This document shows, one piece after another, positions 11,319 through 21,566 of a DNA stretch of 52,314 nucleotides (positions are counted from its first letter, which is position 1; every line of letters starts with the position of its first letter). A program made the translations under genes and the position numbers. The notes beneath the pieces were generated by a model. That model saw only the letters and a program-made list of their open reading frames with translations, was not told the origin of the DNA and searched no databases. Source of the DNA: Branchiostoma floridae (lineage: Eukaryota; Chordata; Leptocardii; Amphioxiformes; Branchiostomatidae); assembly GCF_000003815.2 (NCBI RefSeq), contig NC_049980.1, positions 5,024,239 to 5,076,552 of the forward strand. Reading direction: 5' to 3'.

Positions 11319-11844
11319 CACGCACGATCATCTGTCTTCAAAATCCACAGAGAATCCTCCCCTACTGTTCCACAAACGCAGCCTGAAATAAAACAAACAG
11401 CTGCAGGCACGTCTTTTTACTGAAGTCACACAATATTAATTCCAATCATGCCCTGACAACAAATGAATGCAAATGCATAAAACTACTATAAAACCAAAGT
11501 TTGGAGTGATTCAACATCTGTCTTTTTTTCTCACAAGGAGTTACAGCATAAGAATGATGATAGAAGGATGACTCAACCAGACCCTACGGCTCAAGTGGGA
11601 GACCAGTCACCGATATTGGGGGTATTGAAAACCAGACCGAACCTATAATTGGATGCGGGGGTTCTGGTTAATTAATTAGCTTGGGTGTCATGTGAAAGAA
11701 GACATTTGACAACTAAACCATCTTAAAGAACCCACAGGGATTCATATATTTTGACATATTATCAGCGTTTTCATGGGAGTATGAGATCGGGTTTCCCAAC
11801 ATGTGTTAAGCTATAACTAACCTGTTCTACATTGTTTCTTACAG
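11319..11844. other. Gene-free stretch
   Basis: Nothing recognised except the pyrimidine-rich acceptor-like tract (ctacattgtttcttacag) that ends at 11844. Confidence 0.4.
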
Positions 11845-12026
11845 CTCTACATGACAGTATCGACAACAGTCACAAGAAAGACCTGAACTTGGACGGCAGT
11901 CAGATGACCAGCAACAACAGCTTTAAAATACAACCTACTAGTCTATCACCTCAGCAAAACGGGAACCAATGTATATGTAATCTTGACAATCAGTCTATAG
12001 TTCCAGGACTGGTTCTGTGGTACTAA
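11845..12026 (+). CDS. Candidate terminal coding exon
   Basis: The tract ttgtttcttacag ending at 11844 is a strong 3' splice site. One frame is open for about 60 codons after it, to a stop at 12024-12026. The peptide is hydrophilic (for example KKDLNLDGSQMTSNNSFKIQ) and ends in LVLWY. An AATAAA lies near 12229, suitable for a short 3' UTR. No domain is recognised and no upstream exon was found, so this could be chance. Its position after the minisatellite and the promoter-like cluster at 9034-9366 would fit a gene with a repeat-filled intron, but that is conjecture. Confidence 0.28.
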
Positions 12027-13144
12027 TAGCCATGCATACAACTTGTTACAAGATTGACAGAAATACAAAACAGAGAGTTTCTCCTTGAATGTAGTACCAA
12101 GATTCGCGTTATAGACAAACATCCAAAGTTATAAAGCAAAAAAAAATGTCCTGTTCTGCAAGCTTTATATAGTGAATCTATTTGTGTCTTCAGATGTAAT
12201 AAAAGTATGTTTGATGTGTACGTTGATGAAATAAAGGTATAGATAATTGTGTGGATTGGTTGTCTTGCAAATGAGTAGTTTCTTAATTTCAATGTGTACA
12301 GTCATGGCCTTTTCTGCTTTGTACAAACATCTTGAAAATAACCATTGTTTCAAATTAGATCTAGTAAATTCAAAATATGATTGTGTTCACAGGTGGAAAA
12401 AAACGAATTTGAAACATTAAATCTTTAATATAGCGTTCCTATTTCTCTCAAATAACACCAAAAGAGGGATAGAGAGTTGTAATTTTAACACATAACTCTC
12501 ATTTGCCAGAAACAAAAAAGGTACTTAAAACATTGATTATGACAATTTTTTTTTGTCCTGAAAGAAGCAAATCACCCGAAACGATACATGTGACTTTAGA
12601 TATCAAGAAACAAAGGTCGTTTCTGTTCCGATAAAAGACCAAACAGGCAAAGGCTACCTCAAAATAAATTCCCTAGGGAATGCATTCGTGCAATTTTTGG
12701 AATATTTTCAAAGCAATCGTAATACTGTAGAATGCCTCCGCCCCTGAGGCGTCGCCAAAAAAGTCGATGGAATTCACGACATACAGTGCCTACTCATAAT
12801 GCCGTTGTCGTAAAATGTTGTTAAACGTTCTGCCGCAAAACATGATGAACGTGTTTCTATTACGTCGGCATCGAAGTACAGAAGAAGACGTGGGTGTTGG
12901 ATTGGCATAAAAAGAATTTTATTATTTGTTTATATCTCATATATATGATACACGAATGTTATACTTGATACTTGTTTGATACACCACGTTCTGTGATTCA
13001 ATTTGCGTTATGTACTAGCTTTGGACTTCCTGTAGTTTGACATTTTAGCATAAATTTTTGAGGGGATTTTTTGTTCGCCCTTGCATTTCTATCTTCAGAA
13101 GATGTCATCCAAAATCAAATCATTGCGCCCTTACACTAGCAACG
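12027..13144. other. AT-rich gene-free stretch
   Basis: No coding region recognised. AATAAA near 12229 may serve the exon candidate just upstream. Confidence 0.4.
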
Positions 13145-13311
13145 CCAAGAAATTGGCCACACGACTTGAAGAGTATTAGTTTAACCTGAAGAAATCGGCC
13201 AAGGAATTGGCCACATTGACTTGAGGAGTACATGTACTAGTTTTAACGTGAAGATATTGGCCAAGAAATTGGCCACAGCGACTTGAAGAGTATTAGGTTT
13301 AACGTGAAGCG
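13145..13311. repeat. Tandem repeat, about 54-62 bp x3
   Basis: Three units start at 13145, 13199 and 13261 with CCAAG-AATTGGCCACA, followed by GACTTGA-GAGTA and TTTAAC-TGAAG. Confidence 0.75.
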
Positions 13312-13377
13312 AGAGCTGGCAAGAGACGGTCGGTACAAGAAAGAGTCAGCCGGAGAGGTATCGCACGCGGTCGCCGG

Positions 13378-13410
13378 CAGAACCGTTACGTTCTCGTAAC
13401 GGTTATTCTG
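13378..13410. repeat. Perfect hairpin
   Basis: AACCGTTACG (13381-13390), loop TTCT and CGTAACGGTT (13395-13404) make a 10-bp perfect stem with a four-base loop. CAG/CTG outer pairs extend it slightly. Downstream sequence has no T-run typical of a terminator. Confidence 0.6.
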
Positions 13411-14538
13411 TAGTTCTATCACCACGTATTCATATTAAGTACCTGTAACCACTCGGTGTAATCGATATAATGGTCGTTAAAACAACAACATTTTCCCACC
13501 TACGTCTGTACGTGCTTAACTGTTACGTATACATACAAGCCTATGCACCAACATAGTAAAGCGGGTATCTAACTGAAGTTGCGACTCTATTGCGAATTCG
13601 CTGCGGCTCTTTGGCGAACTCGCTGAGGCCGAGCGATTTAATAGAGCGTTGAATGAATTTCACGGACAACCCGTAAACACATCATTATTTGCTAGTCTTC
13701 ACCACTAACGGTTATTATTTCTTTCTAGTAAACGATGTACAATTTTGTGTCTTCTCTGGCTTTAGAAAAAATTTAACAAATATGTTTTCACAAGGGATAC
13801 ATTTCACTGTGATTTTATGAGTTGGAAATATTCCAAAGTAAACGTCGTTCGATTAACGACCTATTAATGAATTCAATGTACGTTTGTCAAAATGGGATGC
13901 GCACCACATTCTTTTATACGTTCATAAATTGCCAAACCAAATTTTTTAAATCTTCCATGGAATGAGAAAGGGGTTACAGTACTGTCAGTGACTTTTAAAA
14001 GTATGGCACAACTTATAAGTTACGAGTTACCCATATTCTACAGTTCTATATGGTGTGTCGATATGCAAAACGCCAGTGAGTGCTTTTTAGCCACTATTAT
14101 AAGGTGAAGTCACGTAAGCGTGCGTATCAAGTCCTTATGACAATCTGTATTCCGTACTTTTTTTCGTACTCAGCCATACGCACATTACTCATCTAATACG
14201 CATCTCAATCCTTATTGTGCTAGTTTTAGCTACCCATGCATACGCACAGTACGACTCAGTACGCTGTCTAAAGACATGACAATTTTCAATATCACGTAAA
14301 CAGGATGATATATGAAGGCAGTACTAGTATTGATAGCTGATATCTGATATAGTTTAAGACATGTGTAGGGATTATCCAAACATTTGGATACAAAAACGTT
14401 AATCCATAAATGGCTTTCCTAACAGAACCAGATCTGGTCTGATAGATTGTAATCGTCAAGGTGAACAAACAAAACCAGCCCGGAGAGACCCCGTATGTGT
14501 CAGAAGCCGCCGTACTGAGTATAGCCAGCTGTCAATGT
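13411..14538. other. Gene-free stretch
   Basis: No gene seen. 14101-14275 is rich in CGTA/TACGCA words like those inside the TIR elements at 7146 and 24310, so it may be an eroded relative. Confidence 0.35.
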
Positions 14539-14556
14539 CTGACGATAGTTGTACAC

Positions 14557-14990
14557 TAGGGCTGGGTATCGGACTATCGGTACAGCGTACCGGTACAAAA
14601 CCGGTTTTTCTTATTGGACCGGTCCAGAAAAACCGGACCTGAAAAAATTAGGTGGACCGGATGTTGGACCGATTAGAAAATTAATACATTATTTATCAGG
14701 TATTCACACGTTTTGGCGCTTGCAGGCGGAAGAAAATAACATGAGTAAGGTAGAGTAGCATTTATGGTAATTTCTACCAAGGTTTTCAGCCAATCGTACA
14801 GATGCAGTTAGCGTTGTAGAATTTCAAAACGCCAGCCTAATATTCCACCAAACAGATTTCTTTGTAGTGAAATGAACCATTGGTATGAGTCATACTGAAT
14901 CAGGTCCAGGTTCAGGTCCGGACCTGGACCTGATCCTCTGGACCTGAACTGGACCTGGACCTGAATTTTCAGTACCCGTACCCACCCCTA
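14557..14990. mobile_element. TIR element flanked by 18-bp direct repeats
   Basis: The element begins TAGGGCTGGGTA and ends with the complement of TAGGGGTGGGTA (one mismatch in 12). Internal ends are rich in CCGGT/ACCGG (left) and GGTCC/GGACC (right) words. It is bounded on both sides by CTGACGATAGTTGTACAC (14539-14556 and 14991-15008), an exact 18-bp direct repeat; the next base also matches. The length fits a MITE, but DNA transposons normally make target duplications of 2-11 bp. No coding capacity. Confidence 0.7.
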
Positions 14991-15008
14991 CTGACGATAG
15001 TTGTACAC

Positions 15009-15485
15009 TGTTTAATCCTGTCTGGATACAGTCAAATATCGTCTGGGGTGTGAAACTATAAGACAGGACGTCATGTGTTAAACCTAAAGCCCCTGTCACA
15101 CATTCAAGGCATTCCTACGGCATTGCTTCCTACAACTAGTACAAGACTGTTGACATCAATCATTTTATGAAGACAACGTTTAATTTCATTCTCAGGATTC
15201 AAACTCAATGGTAGAGTAAAATGAATCTTCAAGCAGGTGTATGTTTGCCAGCTGTTCTACGTATACATGTATTTTTTTTGCACGTCTTCCTAGTGGTCTA
15301 CGCTTTCATTCATTCGTGTCTTTCAACGAATCCCCTCAAAAATTGAACTATACTTGGAGATAGGACCTAGGTAATTATATTTCACATCAGTTATCCACTG
15401 GTTAACATTGACTCATTAAAAAGATGGTATTTAACGATATCTATGCGCATATGCGACAGACTATGGTTCCAAAATGTAATGTTTG
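15009..15485. other. Gene-free stretch
   Basis: No gene recognised. Near 15093 the string cccctgtcacacattc matches the terminal repeat of the MITE at 43235-43466, perhaps a solitary transposon end. Confidence 0.35.
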
Positions 15486-15603
15486 CAAGATATTGCAGTT
15501 TGAACCACCGTCAACCGACTTGATATCCCTAAACATTCCTTCTTTAAAAACAACGGTTAATAACTTATAGGTTACCCCGCAGATAAGAAGAACTAGCGTT
15601 ACT
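15486..15603. mobile_element. MITE fragment related to 29330-29552
   Basis: The right end (aacggtta ... taggttaccccgcagataag then aagaactagcgtta) matches the terminal repeat of the 29330-29552 element. The interior (gcagtttgaaccacc ... cttgatatccctaaa) is the reverse complement of that element's interior. The left terminal repeat is eroded. Confidence 0.5.
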
Positions 15604-15868
15604 ATGTGTATATATAGGAATAGTACCATCTTACACGATTGTAGTGTGTGTTGTGTTGGACCTAATTACTTTGTCAGTTCTTATGTCAGAACCTCTCCTA
15701 ACATCACCCTGTGCCACCCTAACATCACTCTGTGCCACCCAGATCGCCAATTACAAATACACCTGTCACTGATCACGAAATACCTTCTGTTGTTCATCCT
15801 CCTGACATGTTGTTTATTTGTTGTTGTTGATGGAATCACTTTTGGGTAACGATACCCTCTCTAGTACT

Positions 15869-16076
15869 GATCTCCGTTCGGTGACGTCATCTGAGACAGG
15901 GACCGTGCATGAAGATGATGCAGACTGGAGACGTCATCATTTCGTTTTGATGAACTTTCTGAATGAAATTAATACGCATAATAGCCGTGGGTTTGATGCA
16001 AAAGTCATTTTTATGCACTTGGAAGATACAACCTCCTTGAAAGATAGATTGAGTAACCAGGCCTTACCTGTATACT
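15869..16076 (+). CDS. Candidate coding exon
   Basis: An acceptor-like tract (ataccctctctag) ends near 15865-15869. It is followed by a long open frame with ordinary protein composition (DDADWRRHHFVLMNFLNEIN, later VIFMHLEDTTSLKDRLSNQA). A donor-like TGG|GTAAGG lies at about 16076. If that donor is not used, the frame runs to a stop at 16097-16099. The immediately preceding overlapping frame encodes a very hydrophobic segment (YLLLFILLTCCLFVVV), probably coincidental. No family recognised. Confidence 0.25.
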
Positions 16077-16099
16077 GGGTAAGGAGGAACAATTTGTAG

Positions 16100-16402
16100 T
16101 GACACTTCTGAATTGAAATAATAGGGGGCGCTGTTCAATGTTTTGTGCAAGTCGCCGTCGTAGACAACGTTGAAAGTTTACCAACAGATACGTCATACAT
16201 ATCTTTGTTTTCGGGTGCTTTTAAACGATTTATGATGTATTAGTCCTATTTCTAATTATTACTGCAATGTGAAATGTTTTCTTCTTTTCATTCGACAAAA
16301 AATTTAATCTTTAAACTAGAGTTCCACGAACACATACCTTTGCCAAATAAACCAGGTTTGTTATGTAGAATGATGTCTGTAGACATAAATGTGTTACTCA
16401 TT
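16100..16402. other. Gene-free stretch
   Basis: Nothing recognised. Confidence 0.4.
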
Positions 16403-16486
16403 ACATTTTATTTTATATGCCTGGAGTTGGTTCCCATTGCTTATACATTTTATTTTATATGCCTGGAGTTGGTTCCCATTGCTTAT
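16403..16486. repeat. Exact tandem duplication of 42 bp
   Basis: The unit beginning ACATTTTATTTTATATGCC and ending TTCCCATTGCTTAT is present twice back to back with no differences seen, indicating a very recent duplication or an assembly artefact. Confidence 0.85.
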
Positions 16487-16539
16487 ACAAATTAGATCCC
16501 TATTTACATAATAATATTAAATTGTATCAAGCATCACTT

Positions 16540-17598
16540 AAGTTATCAGCATACCAAAATCATGATGATCCTTTCATCCTTCTTGAAACCGGCTCCTGCA
16601 GTTCAAGGAGCAAATTAGCTGTTAATTTGCATAACTAGTATCTCATTGTGTAAGTTTTTACTTAGGCTATCTACATACCAAAAATCATGACGATCTGTCA
16701 AGACGTTCTTATTTCCCATTAATTATGCAAATGAGATCATCATCTGCATAATTAATAATGTATTGATATTTCTTTCTTTCTCAGCTACAAGTGTGACAAG
16801 TTTGAAAGTCCTATAAAGAAATGCAGTGGATTTACAAACTTTCCTCATTAATTATGCAAATTAGCTGCCAATTTGCATAATTAGAATTCCATCATGTAAG
16901 TCTTCCCTTTGGCTATCTACATACCAAAAATCATAACGATCTGTCAACACGTTTATATTTTCTCATTAATTATGCAAATGAGGCCGCCATTTGCATAATT
17001 AATATGCATTGATATTTCTCTCTTTCTCATCTATATATGTGACAAGTTTGAAAGTCCTATCGTGAAATGCAGTGGATTTATAAACTTTCCTCATTAATTA
17101 TGCAAATTAGTTGCTGATTTGCATAATTAGTATTCCATTATGTACATTGTTACTTGGGCTATCTACATACCAAAAATCATGACGATCCATTAACACGTTC
17201 TCTAGTTATTCTCGTCCAAAGTTTGAAAGGAAACCGGAGCCCGCAGTTCTAAAAAAAGCCGCTAGGGGGTCCAAACTCACAGTACTTACTCTCTGCCCCA
17301 GGGGCTATCTACCACTCAAAAATCATAACCACAGCATGTCCAGGACAAGAGATATCAAAAATTGAGGTTCTGCTGCAGTACCTTAGCAAGCCGCTAGGGG
17401 GTCCATTATCGAACTTGACCTTCGTTTTCTCGACCCCTACCCACCTACCAAATATTATCGGGATCCATCCAAGGCTTCTCGAGTTATGCTGTTAACAGAC
17501 AGACACACAGACACACAGACACACACACATACTCACAAGCCCAAAACATAACCTTAGCCCAAAACATAACCTTAGCCATTCTGGCAAAGGTAATAAAA
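16540..17598 (+). repeat. Dispersed repeat with tandem 247-bp units and octamer palindromes
   Basis: Units starting GGCTATCTACATACCAAAAA lie at 16664, 16911 and 17157 (period 247 and 246; the third is partial). Each carries paired ATGCAAAT / ATTTGCAT octamers facing each other (16854/16871, 16972/16989, 17100/17117). After 17205 comes the common tail of the family: ctgcagtac ... aagccgctagggggtcc ... ctacccacctaccaaatatt ... gagttatgctg ... (ACAGACAC)n, ending aaaacataacctt ... ggcaaaggtaataa. Related tails occur at about 19.5-20.0, 23.9, 30.4-31.4 kb and reversed at 32.2 kb. Confidence 0.7.
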
Positions 17599-18465
17599 AG
17601 CATTGGCTTTCCTGGCGGCCTCAAGTCAAGGCAAACAGGGCAGTCAAAAAACGTTACGATGTCTCATCCCAATATCTGCTTTGAGATTGGTGGAAAAGCT
17701 TTGCAGTTTAGCAATTGCGTCGGTAACAATTATGTTTATCACACCTGAAACCAAATTTCCTAGCAGATATTTTCAAAAAATCGTAATCCCTGGCATAGGG
17801 ACTAAGGCTAACGTCGCATTTCCATACCGGGGTCCGTTCGGGCTGTGTGTGAAAATGAAAACAGAAATGTATAACGTTAAGTAAAATTTACACAAATAAT
17901 GCCCATGACTATACTCTTTACGTCTTGTGTAGTTTGGTGTCTTTTATGATGATAATAACTTTAATTTAATGCACCTCAATTGTACAGGGTACAAAGTATG
18001 GCCTCTACATTACTACAGTTCTATAGCTTAAGTTAAGGCTTACCTAACTAATACAGGAGTTGTAACATAGGATAACGTTTTCTTTTTACAATCATTGGAG
18101 GATTTTACAATCATTGGAGGAATTTCTAACGCGTCGTCCAAACATTATTTAATATATTTTCCTTATGAAATACTCTTCGTTCCTGAAAGCTGCCCGACCG
18201 GGCCCCGGTTTGGAAGCTAGTGTTACATAAGCCTAAGCAGTAGAGGAAGAAGAAAAAGAAGAAGTAGAACTTTGTCTTCCGACATCTGCTCGGAGTAGAA
18301 GATTACACCCAAGCCCACCAACAGCGTAAAGACACGAGTTTATTTGTTACCGGAGGATAAGTCCCCCGCACCCTAACGTGGGAGCGGGCGAGGTAAACGT
18401 TGGGTTGTATATTTGCACGAACCGAGGATAATCCTCCACACGTGGTGTAAGACATGGACCCTGTT
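17599..18465. other. Mostly gene-free; repeat tail at 17945-18003
   Basis: No gene is called. 17945-18003 (ataataacttta ... gtacagggtacaaagtatgg) resembles a segment inside the MITE at 43235-43466. The short open frame at 17603-17884 lacks any recognisable domain. Confidence 0.4.
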
Positions 18466-19350
18466 CATACCAAACATAGCGTACGTGAACTGTGTCACGA
18501 GAGAAAGATCTCTCAAGCCTCAGAGGTTTGAATTTGATACAGAAAAGTTCACCGAGTGACTGTTGTTTGATCTTGTTTTCCTATATAGACTAGGTGCCAG
18601 TCTACAAAATGTAGTTTTTATCAGGATACTAGAATCAAGACCCTCTACCAAACATAGCGTACGTGAACTGTGTCACGAGAGAAAAAATCCCAAGGCTGTG
18701 AGGTTTGAATTTGATACAGAAAAGTTCACCGAGTGACTGTTGTTTTCCTATATAGACTAGGTGCCAGTCTTGTTTTTAGGCTACTAGAATCAAGACTTTC
18801 TGCAGTGTTCATACCAAACATAGAGTACGTGGACTGTGGTACGAGAGAAAGCCTGATTTCAAGGCTATGAGGTTTGAATTTGATACAGAAAAGCTCACCG
18901 AGTGACTGTTGTCTTCCTATATAGACTAGGTGCCAGTCTTGTTGTTTCTAGGCTACTAGAATCAAGACCTTCTGCACTGCTCATACCAAACACAGCGTAT
19001 GTGGACTGTGTCACAAGAGAAAGATCTCAAGGTTGTGTGGTTTGGATTTGATACGGAAAAGTTCACCGAGTGACTGTTGTTGTTCTAGATAGACTAGGTC
19101 TCAGCCTTGTTGGGCTATGTTATCAGGCTACTACAATCATGACCTTCTACAGGAGTTGATGTCACAGAGACTAACCAGGATGGGATCCAGGCTATCTAGG
19201 ACAAAAACAGTTCACTGAACTTTTCTGTATTTTATTTGATGATACACTCAAGGAAAAGCACTGTGGTTTGGACAAAGATCATCAGAGCAGTGACAGTTTT
19301 GATGTAGAAAACCTCGGTGAACTGTCGTTGTCCTACATGTAGACTGGATG
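18466..19350. repeat. Satellite array, about 165-180-bp unit, four copies plus a degenerate fifth
   Basis: Copies start near 18466, 18645, 18810 and 18982 with CATACCAAACATAGCGTACG or a close variant. Each contains ATTTGATACAGAAAAGTTCA, CCGAGTGACTGTTG and TATAGACTAGGTGCCAGTCT. A diverged fifth copy runs to about 19350. No frame is preserved between copies. Confidence 0.85.
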
Positions 19351-19539
19351 CCAGTCTTGTTAGGCTGTCATGTACGATTGCAACTGCAAGAGTGCACTTG
19401 AGCCTAAGCAGTATGGCACCTAGGGTATTGTCGAGCCCTGTATGTGTATGTGTATGTGTCCGAGTTTTGTGCATAGCATAGTTATGTAAGACCAAGTTAC
19501 ATGTACTAAGTGCTTGGAAAGAAGTGACATGAGTTTGGC
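19351..19539. other. Nothing recognised
   Basis: Spacer between the satellite array and the next dispersed repeat; a short TG-rich stretch lies near 19440. Confidence 0.4.
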
Positions 19540-20042
19540 CCCCCTAGTGGCTAGTTTTGGGAGAGCAGGGGCATTTTTGTAAAAAAAAAAAACGTCATAG
19601 ATTATGCAAATAAAGACCCAATTTGCAGTAACATACCATCACCCAATCATCATCATGAAAGCCATCTATCACGTCAAAAATCATGAACTTTCCTTGATCC
19701 CTTCTTGACACATCTTGTTTTAAAGTCTGCAACAGAAACGCCCCTTGCAGTTCCAAATAGAATTGCTAGAGGGCCCAAACTTTTGACACTTCTTCCGACT
19801 ATGAACCAAAAGTCGTGAACACCGCCGCAGTACCATAGTAAGGCGCCAGGGGTCCTAAACTCTGATCATATCAAGATTAGTCTGGCATCCAGCCGTCTTA
19901 TAGTTACCGAGTCTCTTCTGTCCTCTCCAGACTCTGGAGCTATAATACGGCTGGATACCAGGCTATATCAAGATCTCATCATGACAACCAGGTATTCTCG
20001 CGTGCGCTGCCGAAAACATAACCTTCTTGGCGAAGGTAATAA
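19540..20042 (+). repeat. Second copy of dispersed repeat family, split by a MITE
   Basis: It contains attatgcaaat, a gcagtac-atagtaaggcgcc segment and the tail aaaacataacctt-cttggcgaaggtaataa at 20010-20042, matching the 16540-17598 copy. A small hairpin transposon has inserted at 19878-19964. Confidence 0.55.
19878..19964. mobile_element. 87-bp hairpin MITE with 10-bp target duplication
   Basis: Ends AGTCTGGCATCCAGCCGT and the complement of AGCCTGGTATCCAGCCGT form a stem extended by TTATAG/CTATAA. ATATCAAGAT flanks it on both sides (19868-19877 and 19965-19974). Confidence 0.7.
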
Positions 20043-20439
20043 TGCACTGTACTGGGACAAGATCACTGTAAGCTACATTATCTCTACCTCTCATATCGAT
20101 AGAGAATGTACAGGTACCGTAAGTATTCCTTCCAATGTTTCCCACCTAAGTACTAACCAGATTAAAGGTTGTAGATCCGCGAAGTGTTTACACTGAGATT
20201 GCTGGAAGTCTTGGACTTTAATGGAGTGTGTAATGATGGGGTCCTTGCAGTAATCTTAGAAAACATTTCGAGCATCGTTAAAAGTCAAGTGATAGTACTT
20301 GACGTAGTCTAAGCTCTGATTTCAACGTCACTTGTATTTCATTATATTCTATTCTGCTGTTACTATTCTATTTTTCAACAGAGCCACATACAAAGAACAA
20401 GAAATATATAGGTAAATGCCCCTATAGTCTTTTTTGAGA
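20043..20439. other. Gene-free stretch
   Basis: Nothing recognised. Confidence 0.4.
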
Positions 20440-20640
20440 CCGTAGGGGCAGTGGGGTGTTATCCACGTGTCTTGGGCACGGTATTGAAAAGTGGAGCCCA
20501 TCCCTCTCCATCCACCGCCTTTTACCTCCCCAACCGAAGTCAGGTACCCGTTTTTACACCTCGGTGGAGTGAGGACGATTGTGTAAAGTGCATTCCCCAT
20601 GGGCACAACATCGGTGCTATGCCAGGGGATTTGAAGTTGA
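20440..20640 (-). mobile_element. tRNA-type SINE fragment, minus strand
   Basis: Read on the minus strand it has a box-B-like ttcaaatcccc, then TTGTGCCCATGGGGAATGCA and CTTTACACAATCGTCCTCAC, then a GTGTAAAAACGGGTACCTG block. The first two match the SINEs at 48215 and 51215 (ttgtgcccttgggaaaggca, ctttacacg). The 3' half differs, suggesting a related subfamily with its own tail. Confidence 0.55.
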
Positions 20641-21278
20641 ATCCAGTACCTGGTAGCCGCTACTCAAATAGATTAGCTAAACTTTGCATGTTCTTGAAAC
20701 TGTCTGTTTGATTTGCTTGGTGTTGTTTTTGTGCCAAGTAGCACAGAGGGCAACACGTTTCCCTGCACCCTTTCGAAATCCCAGTCTCTAATCGACATCA
20801 TAAATTTACGAGTTCATGGAACACACCAGAGTCGAGTGAACTCCAGAGTCTAGCGTTTATAGGAATATAGCCACTTGCATAAGGTCAGCATTTAAGAAGA
20901 AATACTTGATAAAACTTGAACAAGTTCATGAAGTACATAATACTTTCCATATGATTAAGTAAATTGCTTCGCCGCTTGCCTTGGGTATTTCAAGAGGACG
21001 AAGGAATTCAGAGATATAGCATATTTTTGAACTACGGTGGCGGTGACATGTACTAGATTCCTTTGGTAGTCTGTGTTACACTATTGCGCAATTCCAGGGG
21101 GCTCATTGGATCCCCTCCCCTCAAAGGGCTGCTAGAAGTGAGATTTTATCAGGCTAGCATGTACTACATCTATCAAACAGTGGCCATTGTTAAACACATT
21201 CAAGTGTCCTTGTGTCCTACCATTGGACCGTTGTAGCACGTACCATTGAGTCTTTCCAGTCGTGTATGAGACCCACAT
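20641..21278. other. Gene-free stretch
   Basis: Nothing recognised. Confidence 0.4.
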
Positions 21279-21566
21279 ACGTCACGTCATTTGTTTACGC
21301 ATGCTGGGTGTGATATAGACCCGCTGTATATAACTGGCCACTCAGAAATGTTGTTTACTTGACGCGGTGCGTACACAGTCCACATGCTACAGCCGCAATC
21401 TGATAGGCCGGGCCATTAGGCGGAAAGAGGCTCGCGGGACTGGTCGCAGGTGTCGCCGCTTGGCTTGTCGCGAAACGACCGTCGCCTACACGTACGGAAT
21501 CTACGGAGTTCAACGCCTCAGGATTTTTCCTTACAAGACTTGTACCGGACTTACAAGGCGGTGAAG
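21279..21566 (+). promoter_or_regulatory. Candidate promoter and first exon
   Basis: TACGTCACGTCA (21279-21290) holds overlapping CRE-like sites. TATATAA lies at 21327-21333, followed by CpG-rich sequence ending in a donor-like GTGAAG|GTAAGC (exon end 21566). No initiator AUG with a good frame is apparent, so the exon would be non-coding. Further acceptor- and donor-like strings occur near 21770 and 21935. All inferred from motifs. Confidence 0.35.
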
